From: Pseudomonas sp. M47T1
GTDB taxonomy: Bacteria > Pseudomonadota > Gammaproteobacteria > Pseudomonadales > Pseudomonadaceae
NCBI RefSeq assembly: GCF_000263855.1
Contig: NZ_AJWX01000011.1
Span: 62,001-126,000, forward strand
Reading direction: 5' to 3'
DNA: 64,000 bases
Shown here: in pieces, positions 1 through 8,230 of the stretch
Position numbering within the stretch: the first letter of the stretch is position 1
How the letters are laid out: each line of letters opens with the position of its first letter
Translations under genes and position numbers: made by a program
The notes under the pieces: model-generated
What the model was told of the DNA's origin: nothing
The model's database searches: none
Seen by the model: the letters and a program-made list of their open reading frames with translations, nothing else

Positions 1-1457
1 GTGGCGAACGCCAGGCTGGCGGCGCGCACCGGCAAGGTCGCGCTGACGCGCAACAGCCCTGCGTACTGGCGAGAAATGCGATAACGCGCGCCAATCAGGG
101 TGAGCACTGCGGCGTCCGCCTTGCCGTCGGTAACCAGCGACAGCGCATGGTCGGCACTGCGCGCCGGTACATGGACAATGCCGGGGTACTGCGACAGGAC
201 CTGGTCCAGCAAAAAACTGCCATGCACCAACGCCAGGCGCTTGCCCTCCAGCTGTTCCAGCGAGTACGGCGCCTTGGGCTCGTCGCGAGTCACCAGCACC
301 CGGGGGCTGCTCAGGTAGGCGCGGGTAAAGCCCAACTGCTCTTCGCGAGCGCGGCTTTGCGGCAACGCGGCAATCAGGTCGGCCTCGCCGCGCTGCACCT
401 GCTCGGTCATTTGCGCCAGGGTCAGGCCAGACGCCACCTCGAAGGTCAGCCCGGTCATTTGCCCGATCACTTCCAGCACCTGGGCACTCACGCCCCGGTA
501 GCGGCCCTGATCGTCACGGTAACTCAGGGGCACGAACTGCTCGTCCATCAGCACCTTGAGCGGGCGCGCCTGGTTCAGCCAGCGTTGTTCGGCCTCAGTG
601 AGTTGCAGCTCGCGGCGCTGGCCGATGCTGACCCCGCCTACGCTCCAGCGCCCCAGGATGGCCAGGCGCTCGTGTTCGGGAATGGCCTGCAGGGCGGTGT
701 TGAGCAAGGTCAACAGCCGGCTATTGTGGGCCGAGACGGCAAAGCCGAAATAGTTGCTTTGCACCTGCTCGAAATGGTTCAGGTGCAGGCCACCCAACTG
801 GCCTTTGTAGATCTGGTAATAGGCGCCCAGGGCGTTGCCCAGAAACACATCGGCCTGGCCGAAGGCTACCGCCCCCAGCGCCGTCAGGGTGGAGGGATAC
901 AGTTGCAAGCGCGCCTCGGGATACAGCCCTTCAACCAGCGCGCGCGGCAAGTAGAACTCCTGCATGGCCAGGCGCCGGTCGCGCAGGCCGCCAAGCAAGG
1001 CGGTGTGATCATCCCGGCGCGTGGCCAGCACGGACTCGTCCTGGGCGTAGGCCTGGGACAACACCAGGTTGGCCGTGGCGGCCTCGAACACGTTGGAGGT
1101 GCCCAGCAGGTCGATGTCGCCGTCGCGCACCGCGGCCAGCGCTTCGGCACGGGTGGGGTAGCGCACCACTCGCACGCTCAGGTGCAGCAAGCCTGCTACC
1201 AACGCCGCATAATCGGCGGTGATGCCCTCGTATTCCTGGCCGGTGCCAAGGATATCGAACGGCGCGTACTCCGGCAGGCTGACGCCCAGCCGCAGTACCC
1301 GGCACTGCCATAGCCAACGCCGGTCATCGTCGGTCAGCTCAAGGTCCAGCAGGCCAACGGCCAGGTTGGAGCGCCCATAGAGCGTGGGGCCAGTCTCCTC
1401 GGCCAGCGCCCACGGCGCCAGGAACAGCCATAGCCAGCAAAACATCCGTGCGCGCAT
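1..1457 (-). CDS. BvgS/EvgS-like sensor histidine kinase, N-terminal part (cut by window edge)
   Basis: The reading frame opens at the ATG at 1457 and stays open to base 1, so about 485 residues are visible and the rest lies outside. The start gives a signal peptide (MRARMFCWLWLFLAPWALA). Two periplasmic-binding-protein type (SBP_bac_3, Venus-flytrap) domains follow; the first contains LRLGVSLPEYAPFDI and YEGITADYAALV, and the second ends near the edge with DAAVLTLIGARYRIS. Tandem periplasmic VFT domains after a signal peptide are the hallmark of BvgS/EvgS unorthodox kinases; the kinase, receiver and Hpt parts are presumably off the window. It begins 11 bp after the response-regulator gene, so the two are an operon. 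The signal is unknown. Several unrelated frames are also open here but do not encode a recognisable product. Confidence 0.85.
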   Translation of the reverse strand, partial: MRARMFCWLWLFLAPWALAEETGPTLYGRSNLAVGLLDLELTDDDRRWLWQCRVLRLGVSLPEYAPFDILGTGQEYEGITADYAALVAGLLHLSVRVVRYPTRAEALAAVRDGDIDLLGTSNVFEAATANLVLSQAYAQDESVLATRRDDHTALLGGLRDRRLAMQEFYLPRALVEGLYPEARLQLYPSTLTALGAVAFGQADVFLGNALGAYYQIYKGQLGGLHLNHFEQVQSNYFGFAVSAHNSRLLTLLNTALQAIPEHERLAILGRWSVGGVSIGQRRELQLTEAEQRWLNQARPLKVLMDEQFVPLSYRDDQGRYRGVSAQVLEVIGQMTGLTFEVASGLTLAQMTEQVQRGEADLIAALPQSRAREEQLGFTRAYLSSPRVLVTRDEPKAPYSLEQLEGKRLALVHGSFLLDQVLSQYPGIVHVPARSADHALSLVTDGKADAAVLTLIGARYRISRQYAGLLRVSATLPVRAASLAFA

Positions 1458-1468
1458 GGCCAGGTTTC

Positions 1469-2095
1469 CTAGATCAATGCATGGCGCCTGGCCAGGTCGG
1501 CCAGGTCAACCAGGGACTTGACCCGCAGTTTCTCGATAAGCCGGGTCTTGTAGGTGCTGACGGTCTTGTTGCTCAGCAGCATGGCGTCACCGATGGCCTT
1601 GTTGCTGTAGCCGCGCGCCAGTTGTTGCAGGATCAACAGCTCACGGTCGGTCAACCGGGAAATGCATTGAGACTCGGAATCGAGGCTGTCGCCACGGTGC
1701 ACCGAACTCAAGGCCACGTCGGGGAAGTACGAGTAGCCGCTGGTGACCGCCTGCACGGCCTTGACCAGTTCGTTGAGGTTATCGGACTTGGACACATACC
1801 CGGCGGCGCCCATTTTCATGCAGCGCAGGGAAAAGTAGTCCGGTGCCTGGGACGTCAGAATCAGCACTTTCACCCTGACGCCCAGCGCCTTGATCCGCGC
1901 AATCACTTCCAGGCCGTCCATGCAGGGCATGGCGATGTCGAGCACCACGATGTCCGGCGAAAAGTCGCGCACCATCTGCACGGCATCGGTACCGTTGTCC
2001 GCCTCGGCCACCACCTTGATTTTCATTTTCTCCAGCAGCACCCGCACGCTGGCCCGAATGAAGGGGTGGTCATCGACAATCATCGCTCTGTACAT
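1469..2095 (-). CDS. NarL/FixJ-family response regulator (BvgA/EvgA-like)
   Basis: This 208-residue protein has an N-terminal receiver domain (VDDHPFIRASV; phospho-acceptor Asp53 in IVVLDIAMP; Lys in GYVSKSD) and a C-terminal LuxR-type helix-turn-helix (LTDRELLILQQLARGYSNK, then KTVSTYKTRLIEKL). It is the DNA-binding partner of the adjacent BvgS-like kinase and lies directly downstream of a chaperone-usher fimbrial operon, so control of those fimbriae is the obvious hypothesis. The 31 bp between the chaperone stop and this ATG make co-transcription with the fimbrial genes possible. The target site is inferred, not shown; see the repeated 14-bp motif around the fimbrial genes. Confidence 0.9.
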   Translation of the reverse strand: MYRAMIVDDHPFIRASVRVLLEKMKIKVVAEADNGTDAVQMVRDFSPDIVVLDIAMPCMDGLEVIARIKALGVRVKVLILTSQAPDYFSLRCMKMGAAGYVSKSDNLNELVKAVQAVTSGYSYFPDVALSSVHRGDSLDSESQCISRLTDRELLILQQLARGYSNKAIGDAMLLSNKTVSTYKTRLIEKLRVKSLVDLADLARRHALI

Positions 2096-2126
2096 GGCAT
2101 CCTCGCGTGAGCGGTAGAGGGGGCGC

Positions 2127-2855
2127 TCAACCCTTGAACTCGACCTGGCGCGATTGCTCGCCCTCGATCAATTCGAACCGGTACTGGCGGCCAGGACGCG
2201 TATCGAACGCGCGGCGCGAACCGGGCAGCAGGTGATGCTTGGTGGCCACCTCGCACTGCTCGCCACTGGCGTCGCAGTCGTTGAAATGGTCCAGCACCAC
2301 GGTACTGTTGCCCTGGTTGGGCACCACGAGGCGTCCTGATTCCTGCAGTACCTGGGTGTCAAACCGGGTGTGCTCGGGGCGCACGAACAACAGCGAGCCG
2401 TAGCCAGCCAGAATGTTCACGCCGGCCTTGAGCGAATCCTTGTACTGCTCGCTTTCCTGTTCGCTGAGGGCAAAATCGTCGTTGGCCTGGGGCAGCACCG
2501 GGATGAAGCGCAGGCGAAAGTAGCGCTCGCGTTCACGGCTGCCGCGGTACAGCAGGCGCACCGCCTGCATGCCCTTGGCCGGCACGATCAGCCGCGCCGG
2601 GCTGGCCACCAGCGCTCGCTGGTCGGCAGGCAGACCGTCCATGGGCACCTCGCGCGCCGTGCCGTCGGGCTGGTAGACGAGTTCGGCCACGCTGACCTTG
2701 ACGAACGCGGTGCTGTCGCCGCCGTTGCGCACCCGTTTGAGCTGGGTACTGCGGTTGCCTTCGAGGTAGTCGTACAAACCGCCGATGTTGAGTTGCGGAG
2801 CGGCCTGCACAAGCCCAGGCAACACACACGCGAGAGCAACGAAAAAACGCATCAT
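2127..2855 (-). CDS. Fimbrial periplasmic chaperone (CS1/alternate chaperone-usher type)
   Basis: The protein has 242 residues with a signal peptide (MMRFFVALACVLPGLVQA) and a PapD-like immunoglobulin fold: the subunit-capping edge strand region around VSVAELVYQ, SPARLIVPAKGMQAVRLLYRG and RYFRLRFIPVLPQ are typical of pilus chaperones. Long DAFAL-like inserts and the neighbours (CS1-type pilin and usher) place it in the alternate chaperone family (CfaA/CblB-like). It would hold pilin subunits in the periplasm by donor-strand complementation and deliver them to the usher encoded upstream. It is the third gene of the pilin-usher-chaperone cluster but has a 129-bp gap before it that contains several copies of the proposed operator motif, so it may also have its own promoter. 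Confidence 0.88.
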   Translation of the reverse strand: MMRFFVALACVLPGLVQAAPQLNIGGLYDYLEGNRSTQLKRVRNGGDSTAFVKVSVAELVYQPDGTAREVPMDGLPADQRALVASPARLIVPAKGMQAVRLLYRGSRERERYFRLRFIPVLPQANDDFALSEQESEQYKDSLKAGVNILAGYGSLLFVRPEHTRFDTQVLQESGRLVVPNQGNSTVVLDHFNDCDASGEQCEVATKHHLLPGSRRAFDTRPGRQYRFELIEGEQSRQVEFKG

Positions 2856-2901
2856 GATGATCTACCTTGCAGTGAAGGGTCGGCACTGCCCATTGGCCAG
2901 C

Positions 2902-2976
2902 ACGGACATTCATTATTGGGAAACGATTCGACGGAGGATGTAGGCCGTTTCCCAATCCTCATGCCGAAAATTCCGA
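2902..2976. promoter_or_regulatory. Cluster of candidate operator motifs before the chaperone gene
   Basis: The 129-bp gap between usher and chaperone has repeated copies of the 14-bp motif seen elsewhere in the fimbrial locus. The best copy is on the minus strand at 2941-2954 (TGGGAAACGGCCTA). A half-conserved copy lies at 2917-2930 (TGGGAAACGATTCG), ending 61 bp from the chaperone ATG, and another at 2963-2976 (GCCGAAAATTCCGA). The copies start 24 and 22 bp apart, about two helical turns, as expected for cooperative dimer binding. The role is inferred. Confidence 0.5.
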
Positions 2977-2984
2977 GTTATGGC

Positions 2985-5516
2985 TCAAGCACCTTCGCCG
3001 TCGCCCCCCTCGGCCGCCGCCAGGGTGTTTGCCGAGCAACGTTGATCGCCCACCAGCAGCACTTCGTTTTCACGCCGCGCATGCTTGGCGTCCAGGCGCA
3101 GGAAACACAGGCGGGCCCCTTGGTGGCGCACTTCGAGGGTGGGCGTGGACTCGCTCATTTCCACCGCGAAGAAGCCGTCGGCCTCGGTGACGCTACGGCT
3201 GGCGTGGTTGATCACCAGCGCGCCCTTGAGCGGTTGGCCGCGCACATCCAGCAGGCGCCCCAGCACGGTGAGCGTGCGCATGACCCGTACCTGCCGGTAC
3301 TGCACGCCGCCCTTGTTCAGGTGATAGCTGAGACTGGGCGGCTGGATGACCGCCGCATGGGCGTCGCGGCCACTGAAATCCAGCTGCACGCTGCCCGAGC
3401 GATAGGCCTGTACCGGTATCACGTTGCGACCGGGGCGCAGCGACGCACTGGCGCCCGACACATCGTCGGCACGCAGGTTCAGTTGCTCCACATCCGATTC
3501 CACATCCACGATAAGCCCGGCGTCATACGCACCATACTCACCGCTCAGGGCCATGTGCCCGCCCCCCAGTGCCAGGGTGCTTTCCAGGTTGACGCCGCCA
3601 GCCATCTCACCGTTATAGGAAGAGTTCTGCACGTAGGCGTCGCCGAACAGGTGGCTGTTCTGGAATTGCGTGTTGGCCCCGAAGCCTGCGCCGTAGCGGT
3701 CGGCCGACAGGGTGCCGGACACACTGCGCAAGGTGTGGTGCTGCAAGTCTTGCTGCCAGGTGACCGAGGCCGTCTGGTCGCGACCGCCGTTACGCGCGGT
3801 TTGCGTGCCCAGGCTGGCCGAAAGTCGCTGGCCCGGCTTGCCCAGCGCCAGGCTCATGCTCAGCGTGGCGCCACGATTACGCTGGTTGCCGGAACTGTAG
3901 GTGGCGGGCCGGTCGAACACCGACAGGCGCCAAGTGGTGTCCGACCCTTTCAGGGTGCCGTGGTACGCCCAGCCCACGTCCAGCGCCACCCCCGTGATGG
4001 CGCCACTGCTGTGGGACACTCGCCCGCTGGCCGTGCTTTGACGTGTAACCCGATGGCTCAGCGACAGCGAACTTTGCTGGGTTTGGCCGCCGCGCCAGGT
4101 GCCGTTGCGCCGCGTGTCTTCGCGACGGTCCGGCCGCGGCGGCTCGGTCCAGGACCGGGTATGGCTGACTACCAGGCTGCCACGCGGGTAGTTGAGGATG
4201 CCTTGCAGGTCGAAGCCATTGCCCTGGTTCTGGGTATGGAACAGGTTGCCGAACAGTTTGAACCGGTCGTGGGGGTCCCAGTCCAGCGAGGTACCGTATT
4301 GCATCTGGTCGTCGACACGCTGGGCCGACAGGCCCACCACCGCGCGCGGGTGCAGCAGGTAATTGGTCAGCACACCGGCACTCAGGCCGCCGCTGTCATT
4401 GTCATTCTCCCAGTTGCTGAGCAGGTCGCGCTGTTGCCCGGCAAACAGGTTGTAGCGCCAACGCTGGTCGGGGTTGCTCCAGTTGCTGGGCTTGTAGATG
4501 AACTCCTCGGTGCGCGAGGTCACCTGGCCGTCTTCCACCAGGCGCACTTCCACCTCGTAAATACCGCCGGGCAGCACCCGTGTGTCCAGGGTTTGCAGGC
4601 CCGCCTGCACCGGCTGGCTGTTGATCAACTGGCCATTGCGGTAGATTTCGACGATACCAGGCCGGTTGGGGGTGACGTAGATGGGGGTGCTGCTGGCCGC
4701 ACCCGTGTTGATCGCCAGGCTGTCGCTGCTGCCGAACATCACGCCCACGGTGGAATCGGGGCTTGAGCCCATGAAGCGCGGTTGACGGGTCAACCCTTGG
4801 GAGCTGGGGGTGAAATAGCCCAGGCGAAAAAAATGCGCCTGGCTGACCCGCTCGCCGTAAAGCTGGTCGATGCGGTGGCGGCTTTGGGCGCCAATTTCGT
4901 TACTGCGGTCGGCCTGGGCGTTGGCCAGCCCGGTCCAGTTGCCCAGGCTGGTTTGCCCTTGCAAGGCATAACGGCCGCTGGTCTGCTCGCCGTCGCGGGC
5001 CAGGTTGAGCTGGTTGCGCACAATCATGCCCTGGCTGCCTTGCTCGGGCAGCGAGTAGTACCGCGCCTGGGCAGGGTCCTGCTCCACGGCCCGGGTCAAT
5101 ATGGACAGTTGCGAGTTGGTCAGGCTGTAGTGCAACGCCACCAGCCCAGCCTCGCAATCCTTCAGGCAGTTGCCCAACGGCCGCCCTTCCACCAGCAGGT
5201 CACGCCAGCGCTGGCGTGCGGCGTCGGGCTCATGGCTTTCTTCCACCTGGGTGAACTCCAGCAACTGCACCGTTTCATTGCGCGACAACACAATCATGGC
5301 TTCGCCAAGAAAGCGTCCGTCGAGATCGACGCGCACGGCCAGCGGCACGTCGAAAAAATGCTCACTGAAATCGCCCGGCAGGTTTTCGGCCTGGCTGAGC
5401 ACACCCAGCGTGGTGGTGGACGGGGTTTGTGCCTGCGCCTGGGCAAACCACAACGACGCCGCACCGCACACCAGCGCGAAGCGAATGGAAAAGGCAAGGG
5501 ACATGACAGACGCCAT
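2985..5516 (-). CDS. CS1-type fimbrial usher
   Basis: This 843-residue outer-membrane protein would be the assembly and secretion channel for the fimbria. It has a signal peptide (ending LWFAQAQA), a long beta-barrel/plug region rich in G-x-Y-x-V-x-V patterns (for example PGGIYEVEVRLVEDG near residue 310, just after YVTPNRPGIVEIYRNG), and a C-terminal carboxypeptidase-like/CS1-pili usher domain (GQPLKGALVINHAS...ADGFFAVEMSE). The length matches CooC/CfaC/TcfC-type ushers. It lies 78 bp downstream of the pilin gene; the gap contains a strong hairpin that probably attenuates transcription so that pilin is made in excess. A very long open frame on the opposite strand is a codon-bias shadow. Confidence 0.9.
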   Translation of the reverse strand: MASVMSLAFSIRFALVCGAASLWFAQAQAQTPSTTTLGVLSQAENLPGDFSEHFFDVPLAVRVDLDGRFLGEAMIVLSRNETVQLLEFTQVEESHEPDAARQRWRDLLVEGRPLGNCLKDCEAGLVALHYSLTNSQLSILTRAVEQDPAQARYYSLPEQGSQGMIVRNQLNLARDGEQTSGRYALQGQTSLGNWTGLANAQADRSNEIGAQSRHRIDQLYGERVSQAHFFRLGYFTPSSQGLTRQPRFMGSSPDSTVGVMFGSSDSLAINTGAASSTPIYVTPNRPGIVEIYRNGQLINSQPVQAGLQTLDTRVLPGGIYEVEVRLVEDGQVTSRTEEFIYKPSNWSNPDQRWRYNLFAGQQRDLLSNWENDNDSGGLSAGVLTNYLLHPRAVVGLSAQRVDDQMQYGTSLDWDPHDRFKLFGNLFHTQNQGNGFDLQGILNYPRGSLVVSHTRSWTEPPRPDRREDTRRNGTWRGGQTQQSSLSLSHRVTRQSTASGRVSHSSGAITGVALDVGWAYHGTLKGSDTTWRLSVFDRPATYSSGNQRNRGATLSMSLALGKPGQRLSASLGTQTARNGGRDQTASVTWQQDLQHHTLRSVSGTLSADRYGAGFGANTQFQNSHLFGDAYVQNSSYNGEMAGGVNLESTLALGGGHMALSGEYGAYDAGLIVDVESDVEQLNLRADDVSGASASLRPGRNVIPVQAYRSGSVQLDFSGRDAHAAVIQPPSLSYHLNKGGVQYRQVRVMRTLTVLGRLLDVRGQPLKGALVINHASRSVTEADGFFAVEMSESTPTLEVRHQGARLCFLRLDAKHARRENEVLLVGDQRCSANTLAAAEGGDGEGA

Positions 5517-5540
5517 CTACGATTCACAGACAAACCGTTC

Positions 5541-5569
5541 CCCGCGCGCGCCGGGGAAACGCGCGCGGG
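5541..5569 (-). terminator. GC-rich hairpin between pilin and usher, probable attenuator
   Basis: CCCGCGCGC (5541-5549) can pair with GCGCGCGGG (5561-5569), a 9-bp all-GC stem. Read on the minus strand it follows the pilin stop and is followed by only a weak T-rich stretch. That suggests partial termination or mRNA stabilisation rather than full termination, which is a common layout after major pilin genes. Confidence 0.5.
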
Positions 5570-5594
5570 AAAAGGCACAGGAAACGACCTGCGA

Positions 5595-6080
5595 TCAAGG
5601 CCCGGTTGGGGTAACGGTTTCGAACATCATGTTGACCACGCCCTGGTAATTGCCCGGCACGAAGGTTGCTCCGTTACCGACAGCGGCTACCTGGAAGCCC
5701 ACGGTGGCGCCAGGTGCTGCCTGGGAAGCACTGACGACTTCAGCCGCCGTGGTGGTCAGGCTCTTGCCAGCCACTGACACATTCAGGGCAATGTTGTTGG
5801 CGCCACTGGTCATGACGGCGGGCGTCAACAGGTAGGCGGAAATGGCGCCGGTGGTGCTTTTCACCTGCAACTGCTTGCTGATGGGTTGCAGGGTTTCCTG
5901 AAACGAGTTCCAGGCCATTTCCTGCGGGTCGTTCATCCAGTTGCCACCGACCGGTTCGACGAAGAAGTTATCAGTGGGGATCTGCGCCGTGACCGTCACT
6001 TGCTTCTCGATAGGGTCGACGGCCATTGCGTTACCCGCGAAAAGCAGGGCCAGGGGCAGCGCAAGAAACAGTTTTTTCAT
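5595..6080 (-). CDS. CS1-type fimbrial major pilin
   Basis: The mature product is a structural pilin. The chosen ATG at 6080 follows a good ribosome site (GGAG, 6 bp) and gives 161 residues with a signal peptide (MKKLFLALPLALLFAGNAMA). The mature part starts VDPIEKQVTVTAQIPTDNF, matching the CooA/CblA (CS1 type) subunit pattern, with FVEPVGGNWMNDPQEMAWN and a C-terminal GNYQGVVNMMFE strand. There are no cysteines in the mature protein, as usual for alpha-fimbriae. It is the first gene of the pilin-usher-chaperone operon. The frame extends upstream past this ATG, but that extension lacks pilin similarity. Confidence 0.9.
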   Translation of the reverse strand: MKKLFLALPLALLFAGNAMAVDPIEKQVTVTAQIPTDNFFVEPVGGNWMNDPQEMAWNSFQETLQPISKQLQVKSTTGAISAYLLTPAVMTSGANNIALNVSVAGKSLTTTAAEVVSASQAAPGATVGFQVAAVGNGATFVPGNYQGVVNMMFETVTPTGP

Positions 6081-6210
6081 GGTCAATCTCCGTAAAAAAG
6101 CATCAAAAGAAGCAGCGCACCCACGCCCTGCCCCGCCGACCACCGCATCGGGCACCTGCGCCCTGGCGGTCAACGGGGCGCAGTATCGGCGACTGTGCTT
6201 GCAGGAAAAG

Positions 6211-6245
6211 CCGGACATTTCCGAACGAAACTCGGAAATTTCCGA
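6211..6245. promoter_or_regulatory. Paired candidate operator upstream of the pilin gene
   Basis: Two copies of the locus-wide motif lie here. One is on the minus strand at 6211-6224 (TCGGAAATGTCCGG). The other is a perfect 14-bp palindrome at 6232-6245 (TCGGAAATTTCCGA). Their starts are 21 bp apart, two helical turns, so dimers would bind on the same face. They lie 130 bp upstream of the pilin ATG and 87 bp upstream of the divergent topoisomerase IB start. Binding by the local response regulator is inferred. Confidence 0.55.
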
Positions 6246-6332
6246 AGCCTCACTTTTAACCCTCGCCACACAACGGCACCTGTGGCGCCTGGGGAGGTCC
6301 ATGGTTCATGCCCCTTTCGGAAACTGACCGTC

Positions 6333-7370
6333 ATGCTCGAGCCCAGCGACGTACCGGTATTGCCACCCGACCTGCATTACGTTGACGACAGCCAGCCGGG
6401 CATTCGCCGGCAACGCCAGGGGGACCACTTCATCTATTTCGATGCCAAGGGCGTGCGCATCGACGCGCCACAGGTGATCAAGCGCATCAACGGGCTGGCG
6501 GTACCCCCGGCCTATACCGATGTATGGATTTGCAGCGACCCGCGCGGCCACCTGCAGGCCACCGGCCGCGATGCCCGCGGGCGCAAGCAATACCGCTACC
6601 ACGCGCGCTGGCGCGAACTGCGCGATGAGGACAAGTACGCGCGCATGCTGGACTTCGGCAAGGCCCTGCCCAAGCTGCGCCAACAGCTGGAACGCCACCT
6701 GGCATTGCCGGGCATGGACCGCAACAAGATCATGGCCACGGTGATTTCGCTGCTCGACACCACACTGATTCGGGTGGGCAACACCCAGTACGCACGCGAC
6801 AACCGTTCCTACGGCCTGACCACCTTGCGCAACCGCCATGTGGCAGTGAAAGGCAGCGCCATCCAATTTCACTTTCGCGGCAAGAGCGGCGTGGACCACC
6901 AGGTGTCGGTCAAGGACAAGCGCCTGGCACGCATCGTCAAGCGCTGCCTGGAGCTGCCGGGCCAGCACCTGTTCCAGTACGTGGACGAGCATGGCGAACG
7001 TCACGCCGTCAGTTCTTCCGACGTCAATACCTATCTGCAGGAAATGACCGGCGCCGACTTCACCGCCAAGGACTACCGCACCTGGGCCGGCAGCGCACTG
7101 GCGCTGGCCATGCTGCGCGAGCTGCACTGGCAACCCGAGCCGGAGGCCAAGCGCCAGATCGTCGAGATGGTCAAGGCGGTGGCCCGCACCCTGGGCAACA
7201 CCCCGGCGGTGTGCCGGCGCTGCTACATTCACCCCGCGGTGCTGGAACGCTACGTGCTGGGGGAACTGGCCAAACTGCCCAAGCCGCGCAAACGCAAGGG
7301 GTTGCGACTGGAGGAAGTGGCGCTGGCGACTTTCTTGCAGCGGCTGTTGCAGGCCCAGGCCGATGCCTGA
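6333..7370 (+). CDS. DNA topoisomerase IB (poxvirus-like)
   Basis: The 345-residue protein relaxes supercoils by a type IB mechanism. The sequence has the N-terminal recognition region (GQ-type RINGLAVPPAYTDVWIC, KQYRYHARWRELRDEDKY) and the catalytic domain with IRVGNTQYARDNRSYGLTTLR, FRGKSGVDHQV, the RTWAGSALA segment and the active-site tyrosine in CRRCYIHPAVLERY. The start at 6333 is chosen because conserved sequence begins just after it; the same frame is open further upstream without similarity. The gene is divergent from the pilin operon and separates it from the adhesin-like genes. Chromosomal topoisomerase IB is common in Pseudomonas; no link to fimbriae is implied. Confidence 0.93.
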   Translation: MLEPSDVPVLPPDLHYVDDSQPGIRRQRQGDHFIYFDAKGVRIDAPQVIKRINGLAVPPAYTDVWICSDPRGHLQATGRDARGRKQYRYHARWRELRDEDKYARMLDFGKALPKLRQQLERHLALPGMDRNKIMATVISLLDTTLIRVGNTQYARDNRSYGLTTLRNRHVAVKGSAIQFHFRGKSGVDHQVSVKDKRLARIVKRCLELPGQHLFQYVDEHGERHAVSSSDVNTYLQEMTGADFTAKDYRTWAGSALALAMLRELHWQPEPEAKRQIVEMVKAVARTLGNTPAVCRRCYIHPAVLERYVLGELAKLPKPRKRKGLRLEEVALATFLQRLLQAQADA

Positions 7371-7450
7371 CCTTTGTGGCGGCCCGAGGGCGCTGGTGTC
7401 GTTCGGCACGCTGGGCGATAATTGCCCCTTGTCCAACTCGCGAGCCCGTC

Positions 7451-8119
7451 ATGACCCAGCCCACCTTTGCGTCGCAGGTCGACCCTGAGCAGATCAAGAT
7501 CACCCGGCTGTTCCCCACGCCCATCGCCGCGCTGGAACACCCCGATCACGAAAACCTCAACGAGCGCCTCAAGGCCGTGATCCTGGCGCGCAGCGAGTCG
7601 CACCCGGGCACCCAGCACAGTAACCTGGGGGGCTGGCAGTCCGATGATGGCTTCACCGACTGGGCTGGCGAGCCGGGTGCGCAACTGCTGGCGTTTGCCC
7701 AGGAAATGGCCAACCAGCTGTCGGCCGTCAGCTCGCCGGAACACGGCCTGATCGAGGCACACCTGACCTGGAACCACAGCGCCTGGGCCAACATCAACCG
7801 TCGTGGCCACGCCAATGCGCTGCACGGCCACCCGGGTTCGTTCTGGTCGGGTGTGTACTGGGTGGATGACGGCGGCCGCGCGGATGACCCTGCGGTGGGC
7901 GGCGAACTGGAGTTCGTGGACCCGCGCGGCATTACCCCGATGCTGCTCAACCCGGCGCTGCGCATGCGTATCGAGGGCTGCCTGGGCGCCGGGTCGGTCA
8001 GCGCGCAGACGCCCAAGAGCGGCACCCTGCTGATGTTCCCCTCGTGGCTGCTGCACTCAGTGCGCCGTTACGACGGCGAGCGACCGCGTATTTCGGTGGC
8101 CTTCAATTTCTCCATCTGA
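7451..8119 (+). CDS. TIGR02466-type putative 2OG-Fe(II) oxygenase
   Basis: This 222-residue protein starts at the ATG at 7451; the open frame extends further 5' but the family begins at TRLFPTPIAALEHP. The iron/2-oxoglutarate fold is seen in HGHPGSFWSGVYWVDDG (first metal-binding His region) and in LMFPSWLLHSVRRYDGERPRISVAFNF, where the distal His and the 2OG-binding Arg lie. The substrate is unknown; the family is widespread in proteobacteria and phages. It follows the topoisomerase gene by 80 bp on the same strand and precedes the adhesin triplet, from which it is separated by a 111-bp gap with its own operator motifs. Confidence 0.8.
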   Translation: MTQPTFASQVDPEQIKITRLFPTPIAALEHPDHENLNERLKAVILARSESHPGTQHSNLGGWQSDDGFTDWAGEPGAQLLAFAQEMANQLSAVSSPEHGLIEAHLTWNHSAWANINRRGHANALHGHPGSFWSGVYWVDDGGRADDPAVGGELEFVDPRGITPMLLNPALRMRIEGCLGAGSVSAQTPKSGTLLMFPSWLLHSVRRYDGERPRISVAFNFSI

Positions 8120-8129
8120 TCAGGCGCCA

Positions 8130-8166
8130 AGGACGTTACTCAAACCAACATTTGGGAAACGTCCTA
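8130..8166. promoter_or_regulatory. Candidate operator pair upstream of the first adhesin-like gene
   Basis: TGGGAAACGTCCTA lies at 8153-8166, ending 64 bp before the ATG. A second, inverted, weaker copy (minus strand TGAGTAACGTCCTT) lies at 8130-8143. Within the extended region TTTGGGAAACGTCCTACATT the first 13 bases closely match the copy before the next gene. Function is inferred from recurrence and fixed distance. Confidence 0.5.
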
Positions 8167-8230
8167 CATTAATAACCGTAAATACCTACAAAGATGATCC
8201 CTTCTTGAGAGCATTCCGGAAGGGAAATCC

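Noticed and set aside
147..1313. Long plus-strand open frame, 388 codons
   Set aside because: Antisense to the BvgS-like kinase; the minus frame has signal peptide and VFT motifs, while this one is Gln/His/Leu-biased as in codon shadows.
2370..4766. 798-codon plus-strand open frame
   Set aside because: Shadow of the usher gene; no domain features.
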